Assembly (NCBI GenBank): GCA_036346405.1
Contig: CM070566.1
Coordinates: 49,169,268-49,233,267, forward strand
Length of the DNA stretch: 64,000 bases
Source of the DNA: Phyllostachys edulis
Lineage: Eukaryota > Streptophyta > Magnoliopsida > Poales > Poaceae
Direction of reading: 5' to 3'
Shown: positions 44,954-56,173 of the stretch, one piece after another
How positions within the stretch are numbered: the stretch's first letter is position 1
How the letters are laid out: each line of letters starts with the position of its first letter
Translations under genes and position numbers: made by a program
The notes under the pieces: model-generated
The model's input: only the letters and a program-made list of their open reading frames with translations
Database searches by the model: none
Told to the model about the DNA's origin: nothing

Positions 44954-45790
44954 GGGAAAATTAGCTCAGTCACATCGTGTTAGGCGTGTCGAACGACACC
45001 TGTTAGTGGCCTTTGGAAAATAACATCGCGAACACGAAAAATTAGGCGAATGACATCGCCGCCGATTACTTAGTTTCGAATTTTTAAATATAAATCGAGC
45101 TCAAAAATTATCAATTTTTGGTGGAGCCTCCACACAATTTAATTACTTGTATATATATTTTTAAATCTGTATCGTTCTGATTTTATCTCTAAAATTCATT
45201 TAATTATACTGTTTGTAGGAATTTTCTAATATAGAAAATTAGGTCCAAACATTATGACATTATTTTTCAAGCTTCTTACACATTGGACTTGATTGTGTAA
45301 TTTTTCAGAATTTTACAAAATTAAGTAATGCAATTTCATAATGTCTACTATGTGAAGAGTTTAATATTTCATAATGTAAGGACATTATGAAATTGCATTA
45401 ATTAATTTTGTAAAAATTCTAGAAAAATTACACAATCAAGTCCACTATGTAAGAAGCTCGAAAAAAATTATAATGTTTGGACCTCATTTTCTATATTAGA
45501 AAATTCCTACAAACATTATATTTAAATGAATTTTAGAGACAAAATCAAAACGTATAAAGTTTTTAAAAAAATACAGAACCAATTAAACTGTGTCGGGAGG
45601 CTTCACAAAAAAATTGATAATTTTTTTAGCTCATTTTCTATATTTAAAAAATTCTGGAAATGGAAGTAACAGGCGGCGCTGTCATTCGTCTAATTTTTCG
45701 GTATTTGCGATGTTATTTTCAAGTGCGTCACAAACGGAGTATCGTTCCTCTGATTACGCTCTAACGCGATGTTACTGAACTAATTTCCCC
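44954..45790. mobile_element. Foldback-type non-autonomous MULE (unit B only)
   Basis: 837 bp. The ends are GGGAAAATTAG and, reversed, GGGGAAATTAG. A perfect 9-bp target duplication AAAGATTAA flanks it (44945-44953 and 45791-45799). The two halves are inverted repeats of each other over nearly their full length (about 400 bp per arm, axis near 45360). No coding sequence. Units A and copy 1 have the empty site. Confidence 0.88.
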
Positions 45791-46739
45791 AAAGATTAAA
45801 GTCTACTTAACTTGCCAACACTACTACAAAAAGGCTAGTACTAGACGCCCCATCACAGACGGTTGACCAAAACAGTTTGTATTACATGCAATCACAGACG
45901 GTTTTGGTTTAGAGACCGTCTGTGTTACTGGCAGCGCTAAAAACCGTTTATGAAGAGGTAATACCACAGATGGTTCATAATGAAAAATATCTGTGAAGTA
46001 TCACAGACGGTTCTTAACAATAATCGTTTGTGATAATTCTACATATCACAGACGGTTCTTAACAATAATCGTCTGTGATATTACTACATATCACAGACGA
46101 TTTTTTGTTGAAAACCGTCTGTGATAATTAACTCATCACAGACGGTGCGCCATTTTGCTCGCTTACTAATCATTCGGTAAAATGTAAGTCTTCTTCTCCA
46201 TCTCTGGCGCTACGGTGAGTCTATTGCCACTTCGTGCCCAGTTTGAGTATTGCCTCACCTCACTGAGCCCGCTTGTGTGGTCCATTTCAGCTATTGTTGC
46301 CCACGCCAAGCTGTCACCGTGGACCTCTCTGTCACCACCGTTGCCATCGACGCCAACTCTTCTCCAGTGAGTCTTCGACCCCACCAAAGTTGATTTCCCC
46401 ACCTATATGTCCCCCTAAAGTTGTGCATGTGTTTTGTTTCAGTTTATTTGAACCGAGAAGACCTGTCATCAAGGAGCTTGCCGTCGTCGCCTCTGTTCAC
46501 TGACGACCAGCCGCCTTGGAACTTCCCCAACTTCATTGACACCTTCCTGATGATCGAGGTGAGCTACTAGAACCTAAACATCCTTTAATTTGAGTAGTTT
46601 CGTGCGTTTACACCAAAATCGCTAGTGAAGCCCCTTAGCCCAATTTGAGCTTCAAATCCTACCGTCTCATCGAAAGATCGGGCCAAAACAAGGACCTTCA
46701 GGTTCATCAAGATGCTCCGCGATGCAGAAGTGAACTATA

Positions 46740-48420
46740 GTGAGAGAGAGAGAGTTTGGTAAATTCGAGGGCTTGATGGAGGACTCGGAGAAGCCTTTGT
46801 TCTCGGGGTGCAAGCCGAAATACACAAGGTTGTCATCCATGCTTGAACTGTTGAAATTGAAGGCAAACAACAGTTGGTCCGACAAGAGTTTCACTGTGCT
46901 GTTAGAACTCTTAGCGGACATGCTTCCGGATGGAAACGAGTTGCCCAAAACCATCTACAGAGCCAAGAATGTTCTTTGTCCATTGGGAATGGAAGTAGAA
47001 AAAAATACATACATGTCCGAACGACTATATCATCTACCGTAAAGAGTACGCAAACATGCATGTATGTCCGGTGTGCAACACATCCCGATACAAACGTAAG
47101 AATCAATCAGATGATGCTGAGGGAATCGAGGTGAAGAAAGGACCTCCTGCTAAGGTGGCGTGGTATATTCCTGTAATTCCCCGTTTGAAGTGGTTTTTTG
47201 CGAACCCAAAGGAGGCAAAACTGCTACGTTGGCACTCGGAGGAGCATAAGCAAGATGGAAAGCTAAGACACCCTGCTGATTCCACCCAGTGGAGAAACAT
47301 CGATAGGAGGTTTGTAGACTTCGGTGCGGAACCGAGGAATATAAGGTTTGGATTGAATATAGATGGAATGAATCATTTCAGTAACATGAGCAGCCGACAT
47401 AGCACTTGGCTCGTGACTCTTTGTATCTACAATCTTCCTCCTTGGTTGTGTATAAAGCGAAAGTATATTTTGCTGTCGATACTTATCCAAGGGCCGAAGC
47501 AACCTGGGAATAATATTGATGTGTACCTAGCACCATTGATGGAAGATCTAAAAATACTGTGGATCGAAGGGGCACAGGTATGGGATGCGTACAAACGAGA
47601 GAACTTCACTATATGCTCCTTGTTGTTCTGCACCATAAATGATTATCCCACCCTTGCTAACCTGTCGGGCCAGAGTACAAAAGGGGCCAGAGCATGTACT
47701 CACTGCTTAGATGATACCGAGAGTGTGTGGCTGAAGCACTTGCGCAAAACCGTGTACATACATCACCGTAGGTTCCTCCGGCGGGCTCACCCATACCGCA
47801 GGATGAAGAAACAATTCAACAGAAAGAAAGAGAACAGTTCAGCTCTAAGACATTTAACTAGAAAAGAGGTCTATGATATGGTTAAGAATTTAGATGTTGT
47901 GCTCAGAAAGGGATGTAAATCGAGGACCTGTGAGAAGAACATCTGTAAGAAAAGATCAATATTTTGGGACTTACCTTATTGGGAGCACCTAGAAGTGCGC
48001 CACTGCATCGACGTTATGCACGTAGAGAAGAATGTATGTGACAGCTTGATTGGTCTCTTACTGAACATTTGTGACAAAACAAAGGATGGTGTTAATGCAC
48101 GACTTGACTTGGTTGATATGGACATCAAACCTGAGTTAGCACTGACAAAGACCGATAAAAAACGAACGTACCTTCCCCCTGCTTGTTACACTCTGTCTAA
48201 GGCTGAGAGAACTGAACTATGCCAGTGCTTGCATGTTGTGAAAGTTCTGTCCGGTTACTCTACCAACATAAAGAAACTTGTTTCGGTGGAAGATTTGAAG
48301 TTAGTTGGCATGAAGTCTCATGATTGTCATGTGCTGATGACACAGATACTCCCTGTTGCAATTAGAAGTATTTTGCCGATCAAGGTCCGAGAGACAATGC
48401 ATCAACGCCAATGCAACCTT
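46740..48420 (+). pseudogene. CACTA TNP2-like transposase (Transposase_21), partly deleted
   Basis: A first frame (46740-47042) gives KFEGLMEDSEKPLFSGCKPK and YRAKNVLCPLGMEVEK. After one frameshift the long frame from 47056 gives MHVCPVCNTSRYK, KVAWYIPVIPRLKWFFAN, HPADSTQWRNID, RFGLNIDGMNHFSNMSSRHS (the Asp-containing catalytic region), VYLAPLMEDLKILW and ACTHCLDDTESVWLKH. This is the order of the En/Spm TNPD family. The text after ILPIKVRETM jumps into the protease part, so a C-terminal block is deleted. The protein recognises the subterminal motifs and cuts at the CACTA ends. Confidence 0.9.
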
Positions 48421-48427
48421 CGTCGAG

Positions 48428-49165
48428 GAGTACATGGTGGCGTTTTTGCTGGATCACCGCGAGAAGGATTTCATACTTTTGCCCTACAACCTAGGGTAAG
48501 TGCTGCACTAGTGGCTATACTTATTGATTTGTACTTTATAAGCAACACGAACTTAGGTTTAATGACCATGGCGACATACCTGTGTAGGTACCACTGGATT
48601 CTAATTGTAATTATACCAAAATAGAACCAGGTAAGATATCTTGATTCCCTAAAGAGGTCTAATAACAACTTCACAGTTGTCAAAAACTTAATCGATAGGT
48701 AAACACATTTTCTTCATAGATAACTCTAGTGTAGTCTTTCCTTCCTTTGCAATGGCTATAGCTAAGTTTTTGGAATCACGTAGGTCGTTCATCACGTACT
48801 ATGAAAAGGAAGGGAAATGCAAGGGAGTGAACCTCCGACACGATTTCAAATTCCCGGTATTCGCTAGTACACATTAATCTTATATAACACTACGCCTCTC
48901 GAACTAACCAATTCTATTTTTGTAGTGCCACCAGCAGCCGCCGGGCAACACCTGTGGATACTATGTTTGCCACAACATGGAACTACTCCTCGGTTCCCCG
49001 ATGACCAAAGATCCTCAGGTTTGCCAATCTTGCAACAATTATTTCATACTTATTAATTTATATATGCACGACTTTAATCTTTCTAGCGACAGGTTGCAAC
49101 CATCGCTGAAACTCCGTTGGAACAGGCCCAGCTCGAACGAATTCGAAGACAGTTTGCGGCCTTCT
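48428..49165 (+). pseudogene. Ulp1-type (C48) cysteine protease-like exons in the CACTA element
   Basis: Exon pieces in order: EYMVAFLLDHREKDFILLPY (48428-48495, GT donor), YHWILIVIIPK (48588-48621, with the catalytic His-Trp), then an in-frame TAG at 48622 followed by NQVRYLDSLKRSNNN (catalytic Asp), RSFITYYEKEGKCKGVNLRH (48783 on), and CHQQPPGNTCGYYVCHNMEL (48927-48985, with the catalytic Cys), and a tail AETPLEQAQLERIRRQF to 49165. Ulp1 proteases remove SUMO. In grass CACTA elements such domains are a known cargo. The His-Asp-Cys triad is still visible but the TAG breaks the frame. Confidence 0.78.
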
Positions 49166-49793
49166 TGATGCGTGAGGTCATAAGCACAAATGAGAAGTTC
49201 CACAATGTAGATTGAACTTTATGGAATATGTGTGTATATTTGTTCATAAATGGTTAAATTTAGTTCACTTGAGTTAATTGATTTATGAAATGGATGTGCT
49301 TGTTTCTGAAATGAATGTGAATTGGATGTGCTTGTTTCTGAAATGAATGTGAATTAGATGTGCTTGTTTCTGAAATAAATGTGAATCGGATATGTACTTG
49401 TTGTGTTTTTGCTTGTTTCAGAGGGCATGACTAGTATTTCCTGAGACTAGCCAACAAACGGAAATAGATTTACAAATACAAAAAGAATATCACAGATGGT
49501 TCCTTAGGACAAACCGTCTGTGATGCGTAAGATATCACGGACGGTTCCATCTATAAACCGTCGGTGATAGTCGAATATCACATATGGTTCTGAGTTAATA
49601 ACCGTCTGTGATAATATACATCACAGACGGTTCTAAGTTAATAACTATCTGTGATAATATGCATCACAGATAGTTTGAAAATCGTCTGTGATGACTTGAT
49701 GTCATCACTGATCTATAAACTCATACGGCTCACGAAACCGTCTGTGATGTTATTTTTGAACCGTCTGTAAAGATCTTTTCTATAGTAGTACAA

Positions 49794-50947
49794 AGATTCG
49801 CCGACAATCAACTAGTTGTCTAATCAGTCGAGCTTATTACAATATTACATCAGACACCATAATAATCTAAGCCCATCCGGCAACACCTAATGATCTAGGT
49901 TGGGCCATGCCTAACTTTGCTGGTCATTCATCGGACAATGCTTAGATCACAAGACTACGTTATGTTCAGCGGAAAAGGGTTATATATGTCATAGCTATGG
50001 GCTAGCTAGCTTATCTCATGGCTAGTCCAATTGGTGTGGCGCTATAATGTTTGACCAAATGTTATGATTCGATTCTCACTAACTATATTCGATTCTGCGA
50101 GTTTTGTCCTTTCATTTGTCTAGTACCAACTGCACCATTTCTGAAAAGTTGCCAGCAAGCGCATATCTTCCAATATCACTGCAGAACAAGGAGGAGGATA
50201 TAGTGGAATTCTCGGCCTGAAACTGCCGCCACTGATTTGGGTCCAGATCAGATGAATCTCGTCTCATCTCAACACTGGCATGAGAGCGACGTGACATCAA
50301 CCCTTCCTGACACGACCCAAGCAAGCGACATTCCATGGCATCAACGGACGGCAGGAGATCGATCCTTTTCTCTCCTGTTATTGGAACCGTCCTTTCGCAC
50401 ACTTGTCACTCAGTTTGCTGAGGTCGAGGCGTCTACGTGGAGCGTCTGGGTGTGTGCTATAGACAAAGCTTCTTTGTAAGGAATTGGCTACTCTCAGTCT
50501 CTCACCAAGAAGCTAGCAACTAGCCAGGTTGACAACTAAAAAAGAATCGAGGTTTATACCAAATAATTAAGTACGGATTTTTTTTCAATTTTCAAAACGA
50601 GATTATCGTGCATGCAAGAAATTGCCAGTTTCATGCCACTCACAGTAGTAGACTAGTATACTATATCGTGCATACATGATACATAGTACATATAACAACA
50701 GCACCAGCACAATTGTTCGGTCACAACAGCAATCGACTGATCAAACCGACAGATTGAGAAGGCTAGATTGACGCTTGCAACATTGACCAACAATTACACG
50801 TGTCGCCATACTGTTTGCACACTTGGCACATCACCATCTTCCAAGGCTCCACAAGCATATATGCCAGTGAGAGGGAAAGAAGAGATACTTCCAAACCCCA
50901 GTAACCTGATTGGACACCGGAAGGACAAAGGTTAGGCAAATTGGCAG
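49794..50947. other. Unit B non-coding sequence with a B-only segment
   Basis: Continues the flank of the copia LTR (to about 50135), then aligns with 37432-38410 of unit A. The stretch 50716-50878 is missing from A, where CACAATTGT is followed directly by AAGAAGAG. No gene is recognised. Confidence 0.5.
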
Positions 50948-52029
50948 TAGGGGTGCAAATGGATTCGATACGAACGGATAATAGCTTTGTTATATTTTTT
51001 TTCTTGATCCGGACACGGATACAAATACAAATACGAATCGAAACGAATACGGTCGCCGATATTTTTCGGAACATGAAAACCCCTTAAATTGTATACCAGA
51101 AATTAACGAAAACATATAACTAGTTTATTTGATGCAAACATTCATGAATTGTTCATATTTTCAGTAACCACACATAATATTGGCACTAGCAAGATGCATT
51201 AACTAGTTCATCACAAACATAACACTTAGTTTACTATATTTAGCCCATAAGCCATAACTCACAAAGTCACAAGTCATCACGCATTCGCACTTAGTTTATC
51301 ACATACATAAAACTTAGTTCACACTAACATTGATCAGGCTGGATGGCTAATCTATACGCAAATGACTGTAACATCCCAAAGTATGTTACCAAGAATAAAA
51401 TTATTAAAATTATTAATTTATTGGATTTTCGTGATTTAAAAAGTTTTCTTGGTTAAAAAGAAAATAATTATAAAATAAATTCAATTATTTAATTTCATAG
51501 TTTTTAATGTCAAAAATAAAATTTATTGAGTTTTCTAGGATTTTATTGTATTTAAAGTGAAAAGGAAATTTTAATTAATTTCTTGAATTTTCGGATTTTA
51601 AAAGGTTTTCCTATTTTTCAGAAATTAAAAATAATTTATGTGCAAAAATAAAACCAACTTTAAGTTGGAATTAATTGTATTAAGTTAAAAATAATTCAAA
51701 GAATTTATGTGATTTTTTCTAGAAATTTTAACTCTATTTGCTATTTTCTAAAAGACTATTTGATTTATTGCATTTTCTGAAATTCGAAAATCAATTATAA
51801 TCTATTTTTCTCTTTTGGGCCGAAATCCGGACTTCGTCTTATCCGGATAATCTGTATTCGTATCCGTATCCGCCAAATAGCATGCCTACCGTATTCGTTT
51901 CTGTTTCCGACAAAAAAATCCGAATTCGTTTCCGATCCGAAAATTATTCGAGAAAAATCCGATCCGAGATAATCCGAATCCGTTTCTGTCCGGATTGGTC
52001 GGAAACTATCCGATCCGTTTTCACCCCTA
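50948..52029. mobile_element. Ac/Ds-like hAT non-autonomous element (unit B only)
   Basis: 1082 bp. The termini TAGGGGTG...CACCCCTA, with CCGATCCGTTTTCACCCC at the right end, are typical of the Ac group. Target duplication ATTGGCAG / ATTGGTAG (50940-50947 and 52030-52037, one mismatch); unit A has the empty ATTGGCAGGCATCA. Subterminal zones repeat CGAATACG/TCCGAATCC motifs. The middle (about 51370-51830) begins TGTAACATCCCAAAG and is AT-rich, resembling a piece of gypsy LTR. No transposase. Confidence 0.85.
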
Positions 52030-52037
52030 ATTGGTAG

Positions 52038-53145
52038 GCATCACCATCGCCAAAGAGAATAAGGGTCTGTAGAGCTGTGCCTAAGAAAAAGTGGTGCCTG
52101 AGAGTAGCTTAAAAACAGATGATTTTTGTATGCTCAGGTAAGTCTAGAGATGTGATGTTTGGTTGGTGATACGTGCCTGAAATTATCATCAAACCAGAAA
52201 ATACATTTTCAAAATTAGAAAGCGTAAAACAGGAAATACGTTTCCTTCATTCCTCATCCTTTGTTCTTCTGGCCAGCTCGGTGGAGGCGGCTCGACGCTG
52301 GCAGAGACTCGTCATCGACGATCGGAGAGGTCAAAAATGGGTTGCGGGCAGCGAGGCGAGCACGTGGGTGGTGACGTCGACCACCAGGGCAGGCCAGCGG
52401 TGGCGCCCTATGGCCGGACACGGGAAAGACAAGCGGCGGCTTTGGGGAGGACGAGGTCGGTGGTTGCTCGGTGATATACGGACGAAGATGGTGGGAGCAC
52501 GACGTAGAACGCATACACATGATTCCAATGGTGAAGACGGCACGGGCGGAGGATGATGAACGACGGCGGAATGCGAGGAGGAAGATGAGCGCTCGTCTGG
52601 GAGCCAGGCGACCAGTCACCTGAGCCTGATATCCTAGCTTGGACCAGACAGCCTCTCAGGATGCCAACCAAACAGACCCAGGCAAGTCTTCGACTCGCAT
52701 CCGGCCAGTCGAGGTTGACTCAGGGTGGCAACCGAACAAGCCCTAAAAGCCTACTTATTTACCTACCAAAAAGCAGCATATATCACACCAACACACAGGC
52801 GAAGAGCACTGCACTGCAGATGTCTGCATCACGTGCAAGAGGCCAATGGACAGGTTCCATGTCAGTATTTATCCTCTCTCGAGCACACCAGTTTGCTTGA
52901 TGCTAACTAACCTTTTGCAGATGCAGAATGCAGACGCAACGAATTTTTTTTCCCACTTTGTCCTTTTCAGAGTGCCCAAGTTGGCCTTGAGATCTTTCCT
53001 GGGGCTACCAAACCTAAACTGAACGAGAGGTCGAGCAAACGAGTCAAAAACCCTCCCTCCACTGTTACTAGGAATAACTGTGTACATATGCCGATGGGTT
53101 TTCGTAAAATGGTGTAAAACTAAATATCTTCTATATACTTGCAAG
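52038..53145. other. Unit B sequence with counterpart of the GC-rich element
   Basis: Aligns with 38411-39722 of unit A. 52160-52745 is the counterpart of 38478-38985. No transcript-like structure is evident. Confidence 0.45.
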
Positions 53146-53344
53146 CAGTGGTGAATCTAGAACGAAAATGACAAAGGGTCCCCACTTCCAAGTGGGCTAC
53201 GCTACGCTGGGCTGTGGTTTAAGGTGTTATTTTATATTGGGCTAGGGGTGTCTGCACTACATATATATGATTATATCCAAAGAAAATTGATTTTTGGATT
53301 CGATGTCCTGTGCACCCTGCTAGGCTACTGTAGATACGTCACTG
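53146..53344. mobile_element. hAT MITE (unit B only)
   Basis: 199 bp with ends CAGTGGTGAATCTAGAA and, reversed, CAGTGACGTATCTACAG. A perfect 8-bp target duplication CTTGCAAG (53138-53145 and 53345-53352). Unit A has the single GTTGCAAGCAAGG at 39721. Confidence 0.88.
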
Positions 53345-53767
53345 CTTGCAAGCAAGGATAACGCAGAATTCGACCTGAATTTTGCTGACGGCTGGAGTCA
53401 AATGCTAAGAAACTTAAACCAGTCAGTTACCTGCTATCTTTTGCAACTCCGGCTGTGAATTCATACATCATCTCAAGTTGGTTGGAGGCTAAGCCTGGAG
53501 TGAAAGCTAAAGGACATAATCTTTTCATGGCTTCTAGTGGGCAGGACAAAGTGGACCGGTCACTGCAACTAAAGATTTATACTCCTGCTTGTTGTTGTTG
53601 ATCACAGCTAGCTGAAAGGCATTTCTTGGTGTCCTTTTCGCAGTTGTCTACATTAATTTACCACGTGAAAAGGTGAAAGGAGACAAGATACGTACACTTG
53701 TCGATCGCATCGTGCACGCCTAACACAACACGGGAATATGACTTTAGTTGATCATCAAAGGCACGAA

Positions 53768-54869
53768 GGGCATATACAATGATACAGACAGCTGCTATTT
53801 ATAACAACTATCTACGTTATCTATAGATAGCACTAAAGACAGCTCATACAATGGATTATCTTTTTACTTGTCTATATAGATCACACAATCATTTAATGCT
53901 TTCATAGACCTAAAAAATACGGTGATCAACTCTAATTTTCATCTTTGTGGACTACTTATGTTGCTTTATGTAAAAAAATACATTCATTCTCACACGGCAC
54001 CATAGAGCCCGGACATGCGCCTACAGTGGCCAGCAACGACGTGCACATATGGATGCCGGTGACGAGAGAGAGCGAGACAACTAGAGGGGGTCGATGACTA
54101 CAGTGTGATGGCAGAGAAGACAGGGTGGAGTACCTGTGGCAGCGGTGACAAGCTCCTACGGTGAGGAGGCGCGAACAGGCGGAACGAGCGGCGGCGGAGA
54201 CGTCGAGGAGGAGCGTATCCAAAGGCAATGAGGTCGAGGATGGCCGAATCCACAGCTGGTGATGAGAGAGAAGGCCGGATCCGGAGGCGGAGGAGTCGGG
54301 GAGGGCCGTATCCGAAGGCGGAGGGTTGGGTACGAGCGAATCCACCGTCGTCATCCTCCTTGCTAGTGGAGGGGAGGGCCAGATTTGGAGTCCTGGCCGG
54401 TGGAGGGGAGGGCCGGATCTGGAGGTGGCGGAGTCGGAGACGACTTAATCCACCGTCGCTGGTGACGAGGAGACAGGCTCTCGGGCCATGGCGGCGAGGA
54501 GGTAGCGACGGTGGGGCAAAGAATGGATGAGGCGAGGATTCGAATTTTTGCCGTGGCGAAAGAGAAAAAAAAGGGAAGAGTCCGCCTTCGCGCCAGCATT
54601 GGAGAAGAAGCGGGTTTCGCGTTGGATAGAGAGAGAAAGAAGAGGGAATGCGCACGGGATCGAAAGGCCCACCAATTTTGTTGTGATGCAGCCGGCTCTC
54701 GATACAACGGAAGACGAGGTCGTCGATAGTTTTTTGGTCTCTGTGCTACAGTCGGCTGTGAGTTTGTAGACAGCTTCTTTCTCTTTCTTCATTCTCTTTC
54801 ATCTATGTCATAAAAAATCCTACGTGGCAGTTGTTATAGACGGTTGATATAAGCCTATTGTACATGCTC
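53768..54869. mobile_element. PIF/Harbinger-like non-autonomous element (unit B only)
   Basis: 1102 bp with ends GGGCATATACAATG and, reversed, GAGCATGTACAATAGG. The flanking triplets GAA / TAA fit a decayed TAA duplication; unit A has GCATTAAAGC. A GC-rich interior (54000-54680) contains overlapping ORFs on both strands with biased composition, none resembling a known protein. Superfamily assignment rests on the ends and the 3-bp duplication only. Confidence 0.55.
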
Positions 54870-55198
54870 TAAAGCCGCCACAAGCTAGCTATAGCTACTA
54901 GTTACAAAGTGAAACAAGATGACTTCAGTTCTGGATTCCTTCAGTTCAGCAGAGTGGCAGTGCTATTTCTACTATACACGTCCATCACTTGATTAGTTCA
55001 TGTAAATCAAGGATTCTGTTTGGTTTACTTTAGTTTCTTAGCCACTAAGCGCTGCCATCGTTTTATTTTGCGACGGGCTATCTTACCGATCAGCGGGGGT
55101 TTGGGCCCGCATGTCAGTGAAAGAACTTAGTGGATAATTTGCTGTAGACTAGTAGCAGATTTACTGTCAGTGAAAGATCAGTTCCTTTTCAATCATGC

Positions 55199-55384
55199 AT
55201 GGGCATCATCGTGCCGTGGTCGTCGGATGTCAAGCTCACTTTCAGAAAAGGGAGAAAGTTGGCATGCATCTTTGCCAATCAGAACTTGTCTCCAACGTCC
55301 GTTCAGTTTGATAGTGGTGAAGAGCAGAAAGTGAAGCTCAAGGCATGGCATGGTATCGTATTCTCCACTGATCAAATCGATTAA
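55199..55384 (+). CDS. Unidentified 61-codon ORF, kept in both duplicate units
   Basis: The frame has a balanced, protein-like composition (begins MGIIVPWSSDVKLTF, includes CIFANQNLSPTSVQF). I do not recognise it. The unit A counterpart at about 40467-40605 has an in-frame TAG, so it is not under strong selection there. It could be one exon of a larger decayed gene. No start context or splice sites could be settled. Confidence 0.3.
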   Translation: MGIIVPWSSDVKLTFRKGRKLACIFANQNLSPTSVQFDSGEEQKVKLKAWHGIVFSTDQID

Positions 55385-55869
55385 ACCATGCAAAGGTTCC
55401 TGGATTCCTGCAATGTTCTTGATGAGATACTGACATACTGTACTAGTTGCAGCTGCATGATCCCGTTTCCGGTGATGGAATATGCTTCTGCACTTTGGAT
55501 CTTGGAACCATGCATGCTTGATTCGAGAAGCGTCCTGACCGATTTGATTAACGGAAGGAGACCATAGATGGAATTAGCCATGTTTTTTTGAGCTCGTGAA
55601 ATCCACTGTGCAGTAGCAGTTCAAACTGGAGCAAACTCTGTGTACTGTCAGAGAAGAGAAGAAGAAAGAATTTGCTCACTAATACTCTACAGATATCACG
55701 AGTTTGAAAAATAACATCATGTGTCACCTCGTAACCCACCCTTCTTTCATCCTCATATCGGATGTTTTTCACTGAACAAATTTTCCGAAGAAAAGAAAAG
55801 GAAAGGGATTCGAGTGGGCTGACTGGAGCCAGGGCCTATACTGCCCATGACAAAGAACCATTGGGCCTG

Positions 55870-56173
55870 TCAGAAAGATGAGCCCAAGAGGAAAGAAAAT
55901 TCGTGTAAAAAACGAGGCAAGAGAAAAGCCCATGTGTCTCAGCCTGATAAAGCCCATATATCGCAGCCCACGTAAAGCCCAACCCAACGCGCGCGTGACC
56001 GAGCTAGGGTTCCACGCCTCCCTCTCCCTATATAGGCTCACCACCACCTCGCGCCGCCGCCATCTCCTCCTCGCATCCAGCTCGCGCGCCTCCCCGCCCG
56101 TCTGTCTCTCTCTCTTCGTCGCGCCACCAAGGAGGAGGGAAGGAAGGAAGGAAGGAAGGAAGGAGGAGGCGAC
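55870..56173 (+). promoter_or_regulatory. RPS29 promoter and 5' leader
   Basis: At least four AAGCCCA/CAGCCCA motifs (site II type, TGGGCT reversed) lie between 55884 and 55981. A telo-box-like CTAGGGTT lies at 56004-56011 and a TATA box (TATATAGG) at 56029-56036. Site II plus telo-box is the known signature of plant ribosomal protein and translation genes. The leader is pyrimidine-rich and then carries a GGAA microsatellite (56137-56163) just before the ATG. Confidence 0.8.

Larger units (their letters stand above)
45819..49790 (+). mobile_element. CACTA (En/Spm) element with transposase and Ulp1-like protease gene (unit B only)
   Basis: Starts CACTACTACAAAAAGGC, ends CTATAGTAGTA (last base G changed to A), with 3-bp target duplication CAA (45816-45818 and 49791-49793). 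The empty site TTGCCAAAGATTC is present at 10250 and 36854. Subterminal arrays of ACAGACGGTT/AACCGTCTGT lie at 45855-46145 and 49490-49770. Length 3972 bp. The coding region is decayed and partly deleted. Confidence 0.92.
44118..55914 (+). repeat. Older tandem duplication, unit B
   Basis: Starts in the copia 3' end (TTTTCCCACTAGG) and leads through the same order as unit A to the RPS29 promoter. The breakpoint has a short A/T microhomology (AAAAATTTT). It is longer than A because of five insertions. Confidence 0.88.

Noticed and set aside
54098..54655. 185-codon minus-strand ORF
   Set aside because: GC-rich, Ser/Pro/Arg-biased composition with equally long frames on the other strand; no recognisable motif.
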